Both the position numbers and the translations under genes were made by a program. From Chaenocephalus aceratus (taxonomy: Eukaryota; Chordata; Actinopteri; Perciformes; Channichthyidae), in contig CM043800.1 in the NCBI GenBank assembly GCA_023974075.1, positions 41,566,685 to 41,630,684 on the forward strand: a stretch of DNA of 64,000 bases, read 5' to 3'. The notes under the pieces were generated by a model. That model was not told the origin of the DNA. It worked only from the letters and a program-made list of their open reading frames with translations, and did no database searches. Positions 32,674 to 42,749 of the stretch are shown here, in pieces. How positions within the stretch are numbered: the first letter of the stretch is position 1; each line of letters begins with the position of its first letter.

Positions 32674-33621
32674 CTGCAAACACAACACATTTGCAAATAG
32701 CTCTGATGCTCATTTCCCTTAATTCTCTCTGTAGAAAGAAAGCATATTTTGTATATCCTAAAACAACAATTCTGTCTATTTGCTAAAGTATACCCTTTCC
32801 AGTGGAAAGAAGAAAATGCAGGAAAGGGTCATGGAAAGTTGTTGATGCATGTTGTTAATTGGATCATGATAAATGGTGCAGCAGTAGAAATACATGTGTT
32901 TATACAGTACGTCGGTGTCCACACTATATATGACAGTTTGCAAATTGTCACCTCTGTTTCCTCCAATTATTTATCAAATGATATTGCCCATGAATCATTT
33001 TCAAGATGCTAAAATAACCTAGCTGTTGCTTCTCACTAAGTTAGATGTCAGAGTTAAGAAACATTTGGATCAAATACAGTATACAGTAGATGTGCCAAAT
33101 GTGGTTCAAACTATGGTTTGACTGCAGCTGTATAGAAAATTAGCATTCTCTGTGAATGAGATCGTTAAAATACTTTTTTTTTTAATGTAAAACATTTTTT
33201 TAAATGTACAAACCTGCATTAAACTTGTTTTGTCAGCTATGGGGGCAGCCAACACAAATTCGTTATACAACACATGACACATCATACCCTTCAAGTTGAG
33301 GAACTTGTTTGCAATCAGTTGCTAATTTAAACATGCAGCAGTTACAGAGCCACATGATGATTCTTTCAGAGCTGGTTGTGTCAATCTGATGAAGGTCAGT
33401 CAAATATTCACTTTTCAGTTCACCTCTGTTTTTGGTTTCTACCAACTGCTAAGATAAATATCTGTCTTTGGTGTTGCACTGTGTCACCAGTGAGTTTATA
33501 TTTGTGTCTATCTGACGTTTGCAGGAGGTAGTGGGTTTATAAAAAATTTTTATTGTATGGATAATGATTATCGCCACGTTGTGCCTGAAAAGGTTTCTTA
33601 AAGGGGCCCATTTATACTTTT
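32674..33621. other. no gene seen
   Basis: Presumed upstream intron or promoter of the lectin relict. No coding exon or known repeat is recognised apart from short T-runs near 33173-33200. Confidence 0.45.
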
Positions 33622-34320
33622 TGGCAGGGATGGGAGAAGTACTCAGAACTTGTACTTGAGTAAAAGTAGAAGTACTCAGATCTTGTACTTGAGTAAAAGT
33701 AGAAGTACCAGAGTGTAGGAATACTCTGTTACAGTAAAAGTCCATTCAAAATGTTCCTCAAGTGAAAGTAGAAAAGTATTCTCATCAAAATATAGTGAAA
33801 GTAGCGACAGTGAAAGTAGTCGTTGTGCAGATTGGTCCATTTCAGAATAATATATGATATGTTTTATAATGATTGATCATGAAAGTGTTCTCAAAGCTGG
33901 TGAAGGTGCAGCTAGTCTGAAGTACTTTGTAGACTGCAGGGTAGCTGGTGAAGGTGCAGCTAGTCTGAAGTACTTTGTAGACTGCAGGGTAGCTGGTGAA
34001 GGTGCAGCTAGTCTGAAGTACTTTGTAGACTGCAGGGTAGCTGGTGAAGGTGCAGCTAGTCTGAAGTACTTTGTAGACTGCAGGGTAGCTGGTGGATTTA
34101 CTCCAGGTGGAACTAAAGTCTGATTCAACACTTGATTATATTCACATCATTCATCCAGATCTGAGAAGTAACTAAAGGTATTAAATACAGGTAGTGGATT
34201 GAAAGTACACCATGTACTTCTGAACTGTAGAGAAGTAGAAGTATAGTAACACATTGAAATACTCAAATAAAGTACACGTACCTCTGAATTAAACCTAAGT
34301 ACAGTACAATGATAATATTC
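33622..34320. repeat. AAGTACTT-rich repeat element with internal minisatellite
   Basis: It starts GGCAGGGATGGGAGAAGTAC, followed by GAACTTGTACTTGAGTAAAA twice. It ends in words such as GTACATGGTGTACTTTCAAT (complement) and AAATAAAGTACACGTACCTC. The AGTA-type words at both ends are roughly inverted, as in fish non-autonomous DNA elements of this kind. No target duplication was resolved. Confidence 0.55.
33896..34093. repeat. 48-bp tandem repeat, four copies plus a partial
   Basis: Units of 48 bp begin GCTGGTGAAGGTGCAGCTAG and contain TTTGTAGACTGCAGGG. All four are identical. Because 48 is a multiple of three, both strands stay open across the array; the resulting frames are not evidence of a gene. 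Confidence 0.97.
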
Positions 34321-35073
34321 ACATAGGTGGAAGTGAGTGAGAAAACAGTAATGGTGCAAAATCTATTTAACTGCAAATGATGAATTTGAGTGACTTATTG
34401 TTACGTTCCCTATTAGGCTAGGGGAACCAAAGGGAAGAAACACAACCAGATTGGTATTGGTATAATTATAAGTGATTTATTTTAAGTAGCAGCAGTAAAC
34501 AAAATGGCAGGCATGCAGCCTGAATAAACAAAAGGGCCAAAAGGGCACAGGTTGACAAATAACCAAACAAAGGGAGGACTCTTAAAAAGGAGTCTGTGTA
34601 CATACAAAGAAATAACAATATGTTGCTGTCTTAAAACTAATGACATGGAGTTCACATTTGAAGCTTTCATGCCACACTATCAATGCTTTATTTTTTCCAG
34701 TTATCTATACCAAGTGAAACGTCCAAAAAAATCACTCAAAGTCAAAATATAGCATGATATACACCAGCGGATACACAAAGCACTACATCAAATACTTTTC
34801 TAGAGAACCACAGGCGCATGTTATGATCACAAATTAGAAGACATTTCACATTATTGTGTTGAAAAATGCTTAAAACTCTTAATTAAAACTCAACATCTAC
34901 TAGTTCACAATTTCCTAAAAATGCAACTCAACAAATAAATTAGACAATTTCTTTCTGCAATAAATCTTTTAGATGTGATGATTTTCTTCATGGTAAAATA
35001 ACATATTGCAAGGTTAGCATTCATTAAGGCATGTAGAATCAACAATCACAAATAAATTATCTTAATATCTTAC
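34321..35073. other. no gene; possible LTR remnant
   Basis: Mostly AT-rich. TGTTACGTTCCCTATTAGGC at 34400 followed by GGGGAACC resembles the edge of some fish LTRs, but a matching second edge was not found. Possibly intronic sequence of the candidate exon to the right. Confidence 0.35.
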
Positions 35074-35181
35074 CTGCACTGAAACTGTCGGAGAAAGCCG
35101 CCTTTCACATATTTTGTGTTGAACTTTTAGAGGTTCAAGTCTTCTCTGAAATCGCTCCATGCTCCTGCCGCGCTCAGCCAT
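35074..35181 (-). CDS. candidate first coding exon, 36 codons
   Basis: On the minus strand AACATGGCTGAGC is a good start context. The frame reads MAERGRSMERFQRRLEPLK, then VQHKICERRLSPTVSVQ, and ends in a consensus donor (CAG|GTAAGATA). It is basic and open, in phase 0, in relatively GC-rich surroundings next to 35182-35340. I do not recognise the protein. No second exon is apparent down to the lectin relict at 32673. It could be the start of a host gene or of a transposase. Confidence 0.35.
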
Positions 35182-35435
35182 GTTGCAGGTTAGCTGCAGA
35201 CCCTCCGGAAATGACCTTCCGTGGTCATGACACATGTGTTGGATGGGGCAGGGCAGTTAGCTCTGCTGTAGCAGCCATACAGCAGCGTGCACTTTGCAGG
35301 TGCAGAGGGGGGGAGCAGCCCCTCCCCTTGATGGGCCATCAAAAAGCCCGGGAAAGTCTCCAACTTTCAGGTTATTTATATTTGGATTGTTTTGTTAGTT
35401 TCTTAAAAATGTATCAATAAGCTTTATTTATTCAA
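35182..35435. promoter_or_regulatory. GC-richer region upstream of candidate exon
   Basis: Upstream of the minus-strand ATG at 35181. It contains GGGGGGGAGCAGCCCCTCCC and other G/C runs unlike the AT-rich surroundings. A promoter role is inferred only from position. No TATA box is evident. Confidence 0.2.
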
Positions 35436-35659
35436 CCCTTAGATGCCCAGTGGCTGGACCCTACACTCTTCCATAAGTGGGTCAAAAAGGACCCGTATTA
35501 GAATAATATGTGTTTTTATGCCTTTTGTCATTTTGGTTAAAAAAAAATCACTTGTATAATATTCAATATTATATTTTGGTTCACACTAGAAATATTTTAT
35601 ATTTAATCTTTCACTATTTATAATTTTAGAATTTTTTTTTACATTTTGAAAAAAGTTTC

Positions 35660-36060
35660 TCTTACCTGCCCTGCAACTGAACGACCTATCCTACCTTTAT
35701 TTCCTCCCACCTTGACTACTGTAACTCAATTCTCTACGGCATCCGCTCCCGTTCCCTCGATAGACTCCGAATTGTAAAAAAATGTAGCCGCCCGACTCCT
35801 CACACACACCAGACTATGGCACCACATCACACCAGTCCTCAAAAACCTTCATTGGCTTCCCGTCTCCCAACGCGTCACTTACAAAATACTGGCCCTCAAC
35901 TATAGCCCTCCACCATCTGACCCCCCCACCCCTATCTCACTGGTCTTCTCACCCCCTACCAACCCCCGCAGTCCCTCAGATCCACCTCAACTGGTCTCTT
36001 GTCCCCCCCAAGTCTAAGCAGCTTTGGGGACAGAGTCTTTTCAGTGGCAGCTCCCACGAT
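35660..36060 (+). pseudogene. LINE RT C-terminal fragment (left part)
   Basis: Broken plus-strand frames read DYCNSILYGIRSRSLDRL, then TSPQKPSLASRLP-like and a DRVFSVAAPTI-like end. These are the post-RT blocks of an L2/Rex-type LINE. The coding run is cut by the gypsy element and resumes at 41384 with IWNFLPQDLRYSKTLTVFQS. The sequence is C-rich like L2 element 2. Confidence 0.65.
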
Positions 36061-36506
36061 TGTCAAGGAGAGACTCTGAGGCATGAACTCAATTGCACGA
36101 CTCAGATAGTGTTTTCAGAAATAAAGACTTTACTGGAATTTAGCACAGTAATCAAAACAAGGAAAACAAATATACTCTTTCGAGGAAAACTAGCAAGTGA
36201 TCAATGAGGTAGATCCGTGGGAAGTCCGTGAGGTAATCAGGAACGTGGGTCATAGTAAGACAACGAACTGACAATGAACAGGAGGAAGCTACCACAATAT
36301 ATACACAGGTAAAGGGGACACAGGTGGAAACAATCAGGGCGGGGAAAACAATCAAGGACGCAGGAGACAGAAGGGGGCGGGGAGCGTGGAGGCCTGAAAT
36401 GAGAGGGATGATTAATTAAGGGAATAAACATAAAGCACAGGGCAAAGGGACATGACAAAACTAACATAAAGAATAAACTTTCACTATTAGTTTCCTAGAC
36501 ATGACA
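36061..36506 (-). repeat. 3' LTR of the gypsy element
   Basis: 446 bp bounded by TGTCAAGG and ATGACA on the plus strand (TGTCAT...TTGACA in element sense). Every stretch compared, including two short frames running through it, is the same as in 40933-41378. Confidence 0.97.
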
Positions 36507-37920
36507 GTACCCCCCCTTCTAGGGACGGCTCCTGACGGCCCAGCTCCTCTGAGTTGAGGCGGTCAAAATCCTCAATGAGGCTTTTATCTATGACGAAGCG
36601 GGAAGGAATCCATATCCGCTCCTCAGGACCATAACCCTTCCAGTCAACCAGTAGCTGTCGCCCTCTACCCCTTTTCCGACTAGCCAATATTTTCTTGACG
36701 GTGTAAACCGGACCTCCATCAATCATCCGGGGGGGCGGGGGGGGTTTGGCGGTGGGAACCATAGCGCTCTCCTTCAAGGGTTTTAGTTTCCCTACATGGA
36801 AGGTGGGATGTACCTTCATGGACCTGGGAAGCCGTAGTCTCACTGAAACCGGGTTGATGACCTTGGTGACGGGAAAAGGACCCACAAACCGGGGAGCCAA
36901 TTTACGGGAGAGTACGTGGAGGGGAAGGTCTCGTGTAGAAAGCCAGACTTTTTGGCCTGGCTGGTATACAGGAGCTGGTCGGCGTTTTCGGTCTGCTGCT
37001 CTTTTCACCAGTTGTGAATTCCTGCAGAGGATCTTCCTAGCCGCAGCCCACACGCGCCGACAACGCCTGACCAGCGCGTGGGCAGACGGGACCGTGACCT
37101 CCCTCTCCGTGGCTGGGAACAGTGGCGGCTGGTAGCCATAAACACAGTGAAATGGGGACAGGCCCGTGGCAGAAGTAGGGAGGATGTTGTGCGCATACTC
37201 AACCCAGGTGAGGTGCTCGCTCCAGGAGGATGGATTCTGGGACACCAAGCAGCGCAAACAGGTCTCCAGTTCTTGATTTAGGCGCTCTGTCTGGCCGTTA
37301 GACTCCGGATGGTATCCTGACGAGAGACTGACCGTGGCACCGATGAGGCAGCAGAACTCCTTCCAGAAGCGTGACACAAACTGGGGGCCCCGGTCGGAGA
37401 CAATATCCTTTGGGAAACCATGAAGCCGAAACACATTATGCATCATGACCTCAGCCGTTTCCTTCGCTGAGGGCATCTTGGGCAGAGCAATGAAATGTGT
37501 CATTTTCGAAAAACGGTCCACTACCGTAAGAACTGTGGTTTTACCTCTAGAGAGGGGCAGGCCAGTGACGAAGTCCATGGAGATCTCTGACCAGGGTCTG
37601 TTGGGAATAGGGAGTGGTTGTAATAGTCCTATTCGCGCCCTGGAAGAGGTCTTGTTTCGAGCGCAGACAGGGCACGCCTCCACATACTCCTTCACCTCCT
37701 TCTCCATGGATGTCCACCAGAAACGTTGTTTTATGATGAACATAGTTCTCTTGACTCCAGGGTGACAGGTGAGCAGCGAAGTGTGAGCCCAGTGGATCAC
37801 CTGTGGTCGCTCGGCCTCCTGAACGAAAAGCCGGTTAGGCGGGCAACCCCTTGGTGCAGGAGCTCCAGCATTGGCTCGTATTACCTCCTTCTCTACTGAC
37901 CAAGTCAGCGCTCCTACCAC
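36487..37920 (-). pseudogene. gypsy integrase with C-terminal chromodomain
   Basis: The 477-codon frame begins within the RNase H-integrase boundary. It shows the HHCC-type zinc region (HWAHTSLLTCHPGVKRT, then CPVCARNK), the DDE core (MDFVTGLP, VDRFSKMTHFI, FPKDIVSDRGPQF, HPESNGQTERLNQELE), the GPF.V-like C-terminal region, and a chromodomain (VYTVKKILASRKRGRGRQ, WKGYGPEERIWIP) at residues ~405-460. It would join cDNA to host DNA; chromodomains target chromatin marks. The stop lies 20 bases inside the 3' LTR, so the C-terminus is encoded across the polypurine tract. It is one frame away from the RT piece, apparently because a C is missing near 37926-37930. Confidence 0.93.
36507..36520 (-). 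other. polypurine tract of the gypsy element
   Basis: In element sense, AGAAGGGGGGGTAC lies immediately before the 3' LTR. It is the expected primer for plus-strand DNA synthesis and doubles as integrase codons. Confidence 0.85.
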
Positions 37921-39415
37921 CCGTTTAATTGGATGATGGGTTCCGGCTCCTTGACTGCAGGCACAGGGTCAAACAGACGGGACAGAGCGTCAGGCTTGAC
38001 ATTCTGAGACCCCGGCCTGAAGGAAAGAACAAAGTCAAAACGGTTGAAAAACAAGGTCCACCTAGCCTGGCGGGAGTTCAGTCTTTTGGCCTTTCTTATA
38101 TACTCCAAGTTTTTGTGATCGGTCCAAACCACGAAAGGATGCTCGGCTCCCTCCAACCAATGCCTCCACTCTTCCAGTGCCAGCTTCACGGCCAGCAACT
38201 CACGGTTTCCCACGTCGTAATTTCTCTCTGCTGGGGAGAGCTTCCTGGACAGGAAAGCGCAGGGGTGAAGTTTGTTATCCTTCTGTAGTCGCTGGGAGAG
38301 GACCGCTCCCACCCCTTCGTTGGAGGCATCCACTTCTACCACAAACTGACGAGTGGTGTCCGGCAAGGTGAGTATGGGAGCAGAGGTGAACATTCCTTTA
38401 AGCCGAGAAAAAGCCTCCTCAGCCTGAGGAGACCACAAAAAAGGCACTTGAGGGGACGTGAGGACATGAAGAGGGGCTGCAATAGCACTGAACCTCCGCA
38501 CAAAACGTCTGTAAAAATTTGCAAAGCCTAAAAACTGCTGCACTTTCTTACGAGAGTCAGGGGTAGGCCAACAAGCTACTGCGCTAACCTTCTCTGGGTC
38601 CATCCTAACCTGACCTGGCGAAATGATGAAGCCCAAGAAAGTGACTGTCTCTGCATGGAATTCGCATTTTTCTGCTTTGACAAACAACCTATTCTTGAGC
38701 AGCTCTTGTAGAACCTGGCGGACATGTTGTTTATGGGTGTCAAGGTCAGGGGAGTAGATCAGAATGTCGTCAAGATATACAAAAACGAAACGGTTCAGAA
38801 ACTCCCTCAACACGTCGTTGATCATAGCCTGGAAAACAGCAGGAGCATTTGATAATCCAAATGGCATTACACGGTATTCATAGTGGCCTGAAGGGGTGTT
38901 GAAACCCGTCTTCCATTCATCGCCCCCCTGATCCTGACTAAATGATAAGCGTTCCGCAGGTCTAACTTGGTGAAAACCTTGGCTCCCTGAAGCTGCTCGA
39001 AGGCTGACGAGATGAGAGGAAGGGGGTACCGGTTTTTAACCGTAATGTCATTGAGAGGTGAGTAGTCAATACAGGGCCTAAGAGACCCATCCTTTTTCCC
39101 AACAAAAAAAAACCCCGCTCCTGCTGGTGATGAGGAAGGGCGAATAAGGCCTGTTTTGAGGGAGGCATCAATATAGTCCTTCATGGCCTCTTTCTCAGGT
39201 CCTGAAATAGCATATAGTCGACCCTTAGGAATTGTAGACCCAGCAATCAGGTCGATAGCACAGTCATAGGGGCGGTGAGGCGGAAGAGTCAGAGCCTTGG
39301 ATTTACTGAATACTTCACTTAAATCGTGGTAGCAGGAAGGGACTGAAAGAACATCAGGAAATATATTCTGGGATAGTTCCCTGCCTAACCCTCCCAGTGT
39401 TACCTCTTCTGTCAA
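37914..39415 (-). pseudogene. gypsy reverse transcriptase and RNase H, one frameshift
   Basis: Two frames cover this region. The first (39415-38867) has [34 protein letters not shown] and [16 protein letters not shown] (RT motif A). The second (38867-37914) has [13 protein letters not shown] and [12 protein letters not shown] (catalytic YLDD), then the TFLGF and [15 protein letters not shown] connection. RNase H follows with [34 protein letters not shown] and [10 protein letters not shown]. The frames break at a run of six G (plus-strand CCCCCC at about 38924-38929) where seven would keep the frame. All key residues are present. The upstream break to the protease frame is near 39420. Confidence 0.93.
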
Positions 39416-39429
39416 TCTCCGCTACCTGC

Positions 39430-40053
39430 TTAACACAGTGATCTCTGCAATTCTTTCCCCACCCCTCCACCCTCAGATTGCCAATCAATGTGAGGGTTAT
39501 GAAGTTTCAACCAGGGAAACCCCAAAATGAGTGGATGTTGGGCTGAATTAAACAAGTGAAATGACATTGTCTCGTGATGGTTATCATCACATCTTATTTC
39601 TAAAGGCTCTGTTTGGTGAGTCACTTTAAACAACAGCCGCCCATCGAGAGCACTCGCTTCCAGAGGCTGGGGTAGAGGTTTAGTTTTTATGTCCAATCTT
39701 TTAACTAAACCCCAATCCATCAGACTTTCGTCTGCCCCCGAGTCAATGAGTGCACCATGAGTAACCACATTGTCTCTGATTTTTACCTGGATGCGGGTCA
39801 GGGTGCGAGGAGGAAAGTCAGAGGAAGAGATCCGGCTCACCAACGTACTCCTCTTTATTGGTGAGCCTCCTCTTTTACCGGACAAGCCGCTTGTGGATGT
39901 CCTTGCTGCCCGCAGTAGAAGCACAGGCCCTCCTTTAATCGACGCTGACGTTCTGCCATCGAAAGCTTGGCGCGGCCCAACTGCATTGGCTCCTCCACGG
40001 AGCCAGGGGGCGCTGTTGTCCGGAACGCAGGTGAGGGGTGACGGGGCCTCCAA
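39430..40053 (-). pseudogene. gypsy protease region
   Basis: It overlaps gag by about 200 bases in the -1 frame, as expected for Gag-Pol frameshifting. The aspartic protease shows ALIDSGADESLMD (active-site D-S-G) and HPLILGFPWLKLHNPHIDW (the ILG/flap-end block). The frame closes at 39430, 15 bases before the RT frame opens, and does not join it without a further shift. The N-terminal ~65 codons of this frame are only the shadow of gag. Confidence 0.85.
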
Positions 40054-40913
40054 GAAGAAGTAGTATCCAGCGGCGAGCGTCTCCTCTGGGGAGGCGGATC
40101 AACCGCATCCTTGGATTTATTCCTTCTCCTCTCCGTCAAACGATTGTCTATCCGTATTGCCATGGATATGACAGAGTCCAAGTCAGCGGGCAGATCGAGA
40201 GGCGCCAGCTGGTCTTGTAGGGAATCCGAGAGACCGCTGACAAAAGCGTCAAACAATGCAGCGGAGTTCCAGCCGCTATCGGCTGCCATAGTCCGGAACT
40301 CGATGGCGTAGTCAGCCACACTCCGCTGATGTTGTTTCAGCTTAATCAGAGCCCGAGCTGCTTCCCTGCCCGGCGTGGTTTGATTGAAGATCTTTCTCAT
40401 AGTGTCTATGAAGTTTTCCAGAGACCCGCAGATGGGGGAGCCTCGGGACCACTCTGCCGTAGCCCACGCTGCTGCTCGGCCGGAGAGATGGGAGATCATG
40501 AAAGCCACTTTGGAATTGTCCGTGGGAAAAGCAGCCGGTTGGTGGTGATAGTGTAACTCACACTGCACAATGAACGTCCGGCAGCCCTCCGAGTCTCCGG
40601 AGTATTTTGCGGGTGGAGCCAGACGCATGGAAGTACTGTGCGGCTCAGTAGACCGGTTGGGATCGGAACTGGTCGCCGCCGGAACCGGGGGAATCGTGGG
40701 AGGAGAAGCAGCCTGCAGGTGAGTGAGCACACGCTGGACCTCAGCTGCCAGCAGATTCACCTGGGTTGTCACCGATGATTGTAGTTCCCCGTGGCTGTTG
40801 GATAGGTGCTGCACTCCGTGCTGTATGGCGGCCATCTGCTCTTCTTGTTGCCCAAGACGTTGGCCCTGAGAGCGGATGGCGTTCTTTAGCTGGTCTGAGT
40901 CGGCTGAGTTCAT
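39855..40913 (-). CDS. gypsy Gag, 352 codons, intact
   Basis: The start is at 40913, seven bases after the primer site and 20 bases after the 5' LTR. The N-terminus is Gln-rich and probably coiled-coil. The capsid-like retrotransposon Gag domain covers about residues 95-230 (LAPPAKYSGDSEGCRTFIVQ, then HLSGRAAAWATAEW, then QRSVADYAIEFRTMAADSGW). A single CCHC zinc knuckle CFYCGQQGHPQAAC lies near the end. Gag would form the particle that packages the RNA. The frame is complete, in contrast to pol. Confidence 0.94.
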   Translation of the reverse strand: MNSADSDQLKNAIRSQGQRLGQQEEQMAAIQHGVQHLSNSHGELQSSVTTQVNLLAAEVQRVLTHLQAASPPTIPPVPAATSSDPNRSTEPHSTSMRLAPPAKYSGDSEGCRTFIVQCELHYHHQPAAFPTDNSKVAFMISHLSGRAAAWATAEWSRGSPICGSLENFIDTMRKIFNQTTPGREAARALIKLKQHQRSVADYAIEFRTMAADSGWNSAALFDAFVSGLSDSLQDQLAPLDLPADLDSVISMAIRIDNRLTERRRNKSKDAVDPPPQRRRSPLDTTSSWRPRHPSPAFRTTAPPGSVEEPMQLGRAKLSMAERQRRLKEGLCFYCGQQGHPQAACPVKEEAHQ

Positions 40914-40920
40914 TTTAATG

Positions 40921-40930
40921 GTCAGTTCGT
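40921..40930 (-). other. self-priming primer-binding site
   Basis: Two bases after the 5' LTR the element strand reads ACGAACTGAC. This is complementary over 10 bases to GTCAGTTCGT inside the LTR (41135-41144), about 31 bases after a TATA box, i.e. at the expected RNA 5' end. This is the Tf1/sushi arrangement in which the transcript's own 5' end primes reverse transcription. No tRNA 3' end complement (TGG...) is seen next to the LTR. Confidence 0.75.
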
Positions 40931-40932
40931 AC

Positions 40933-41378
40933 TGTCAAGGAGAGACTCTGAGGCATGAACTCAATTGCACGACTCAGATAGTGTTTTCAGAAATAAAGAC
41001 TTTACTGGAATTTAGCACAGTAATCAAAACAAGGAAAACAAATATACTCTTTCGAGGAAAACTAGCAAGTGATCAATGAGGTAGATCCGTGGGAAGTCCG
41101 TGAGGTAATCAGGAACGTGGGTCATAGTAAGACAACGAACTGACAATGAACAGGAGGAAGCTACCACAATATATACACAGGTAAAGGGGACACAGGTGGA
41201 AACAATCAGGGCGGGGAAAACAATCAAGGACGCAGGAGACAGAAGGGGGCGGGGAGCGTGGAGGCCTGAAATGAGAGGGATGATTAATTAAGGGAATAAA
41301 CATAAAGCACAGGGCAAAGGGACATGACAAAACTAACATAAAGAATAAACTTTCACTATTAGTTTCCTAGACATGACA
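40933..41378 (-). repeat. 5' LTR of the gypsy element
   Basis: 446 bp, apparently identical to 36061-36506. In element sense it contains TATATAT at 41175-41169 and, 31 bases on, GTCAGTTCGTTGTC. The right flank is the second ACGAT copy. The LTR drives transcription of gag-pol. Confidence 0.97.
41144..41175 (-). promoter_or_regulatory. LTR TATA box and inferred transcription start
   Basis: In element sense TGTATATATTGTGG (TATA from 41175) is followed after about 31 bases by GTCAGTTCGT at 41144. The spacing fits a pol II start. The start is inferred from spacing and from complementarity to the primer site, not measured. Confidence 0.6.
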
Positions 41379-41383
41379 ACGAT

Positions 41384-41500
41384 CTGGAATTTCCTCCCCC
41401 AAGATCTCCGCTATTCTAAGACCCTTACAGTATTCCAGTCCCTTTTCAAAACTCATCTCTTCTACTCCGTTGAGTTCTCCATATTAGTTTGAATACTTTA
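41384..41500 (+). pseudogene. LINE RT C-terminal fragment (right part)
   Basis: Continuation of the block at 35660-36060 after the gypsy insertion: TIWNFLPQDLRYSKTLTVFQ then SLFKTHLFYSVEF. The 3' end of that LINE cannot be delimited. Confidence 0.65.
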
Positions 41501-41847
41501 AATGAAAGTTATTTATAAATATAAACAAAATATTCTTGTATAACCCTCAAGGAAAATGCATTATATTTTATGTTGTTCTATAATCACATTATATACCACA
41601 CAAAGTTGTTTGTTAAGTTGAATTTAAAAACCTATTATAGTTAATGAGTGTCACTGATAAGAGAGGGGAGACAGTTTCAACAAGCAGGTGGTATAATGTC
41701 TGAGACCCTACGTCCACCCTACGGAGATGATAGCTCACAAACCTTTTTTTGAGGAATAGCTGGAATATGAAATGATAAAAAAATGTAAATTACAAAGACA
41801 CTTCACCACCGGGTCAAAAAAGACCCACTTATGCATCTAAGGGTTAA

Positions 41848-42260
<413 letters not shown>

Positions 42261-42540
42261 CAACAGCGAGCCGATAAACAAAGAAGGTGCTATCTTATAA
42301 AGCATCCTCCCGTTTCTTGTAAGTTCTCTTGCTTTAGGTGAAACGCCCTGGAATCTTTTTTACCCTGACAAGCGCTAAACACTCATTTCACACACAGGAC
42401 ACAGGAGGATAAGCTTTACATTTGTTCGAAGTTAAGATAAACATTATAAATCTTGCTTTTCCGTTCCTCTTTACTGCTGGTTCCTTTGTGGAATTATTCT
42501 CTTTCCATTGACCTTGTATCTTAATTTATTGACGACAAAG

Positions 42541-42749
42541 AGACTCCCCCATTCACCTTTGTCATTGGACGATCATATAGTGTTAGCTGTTGGCCATCAA
42601 TCTTGCGTTTATTTGTAAATATCATGTAGCATGACTTGCTTTCTGGCATTTTGAATCCCCAGTTATTTGACCACCTCTCCACTTTTTAATCGCTCTAGCT
42701 ATATTCTCCATTACGTATGGGGCATTTCTTCCCCTCATCCAAATAGCCC
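42541..42749 (-). mobile_element. I/Nimb LINE copy C, 3' piece
   Basis: It matches 15388-15595 of copy B (CACCTTTGTCATTGGACGAT, GGCATTTTGAATCCCCAGTT). It is cut by the hAT-like insertion at 42750; the LINE continues at 44350. Confidence 0.85.

Larger units (their letters stand above)
36061..41378 (-). mobile_element. Ty3/gypsy chromovirus-type LTR retrotransposon (sushi-like), young
   Basis: The 5318-bp element has two 446-bp LTRs and a 5-bp target duplication ACGAT (36056-36060, 41379-41383). On the minus strand the order is 5' LTR, self-complementary primer site, gag, protease, RT-RNase H, integrase with chromodomain, polypurine tract and 3' LTR. The LTRs look identical, so the insertion is recent, yet pol is split into pieces by three apparent one-base deficits. 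Chromodomain integrase plus self-priming points to the Tf1/sushi lineage. Such elements move through a reverse-transcribed intermediate within cells and have no env gene here. Confidence 0.95.
35436..41843. mobile_element. piggyBac-like element carrying a LINE fragment and an LTR element
   Basis: The left end CCCTTAGATGC (preceded by TCAA) and the right end GCATCTAAGGG (followed by TTAA) are inverted. Both have a subterminal CATAAGTGGGTC, on the left after a ~25-base insertion. TTAA target sites and CCCTT ends suit piggyBac; the left TTAA is mutated to TCAA. Without the gypsy insertion it would be about 1.1 kb, so it is non-autonomous. No piggyBac transposase is seen. Confidence 0.65.

Noticed and set aside
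33854..34131. Repetitive protein with 16-residue units
   Set aside because: Product of a 48-bp tandem repeat in non-coding repeat DNA; both strands are equally open.
36152..36467. Two short frames in the LTR (also at 41024-41339)
   Set aside because: They lie on the element strand inside non-coding LTR and recur only because the LTRs are identical.
36746..37135. Plus-strand frames within the gypsy element
   Set aside because: Antisense shadows of integrase, RT and gag.
36061..41378. Endogenous retrovirus
   Set aside because: No env-like frame exists between integrase and the 3' LTR, and the chromodomain integrase with self-priming marks a gypsy/sushi retrotransposon.
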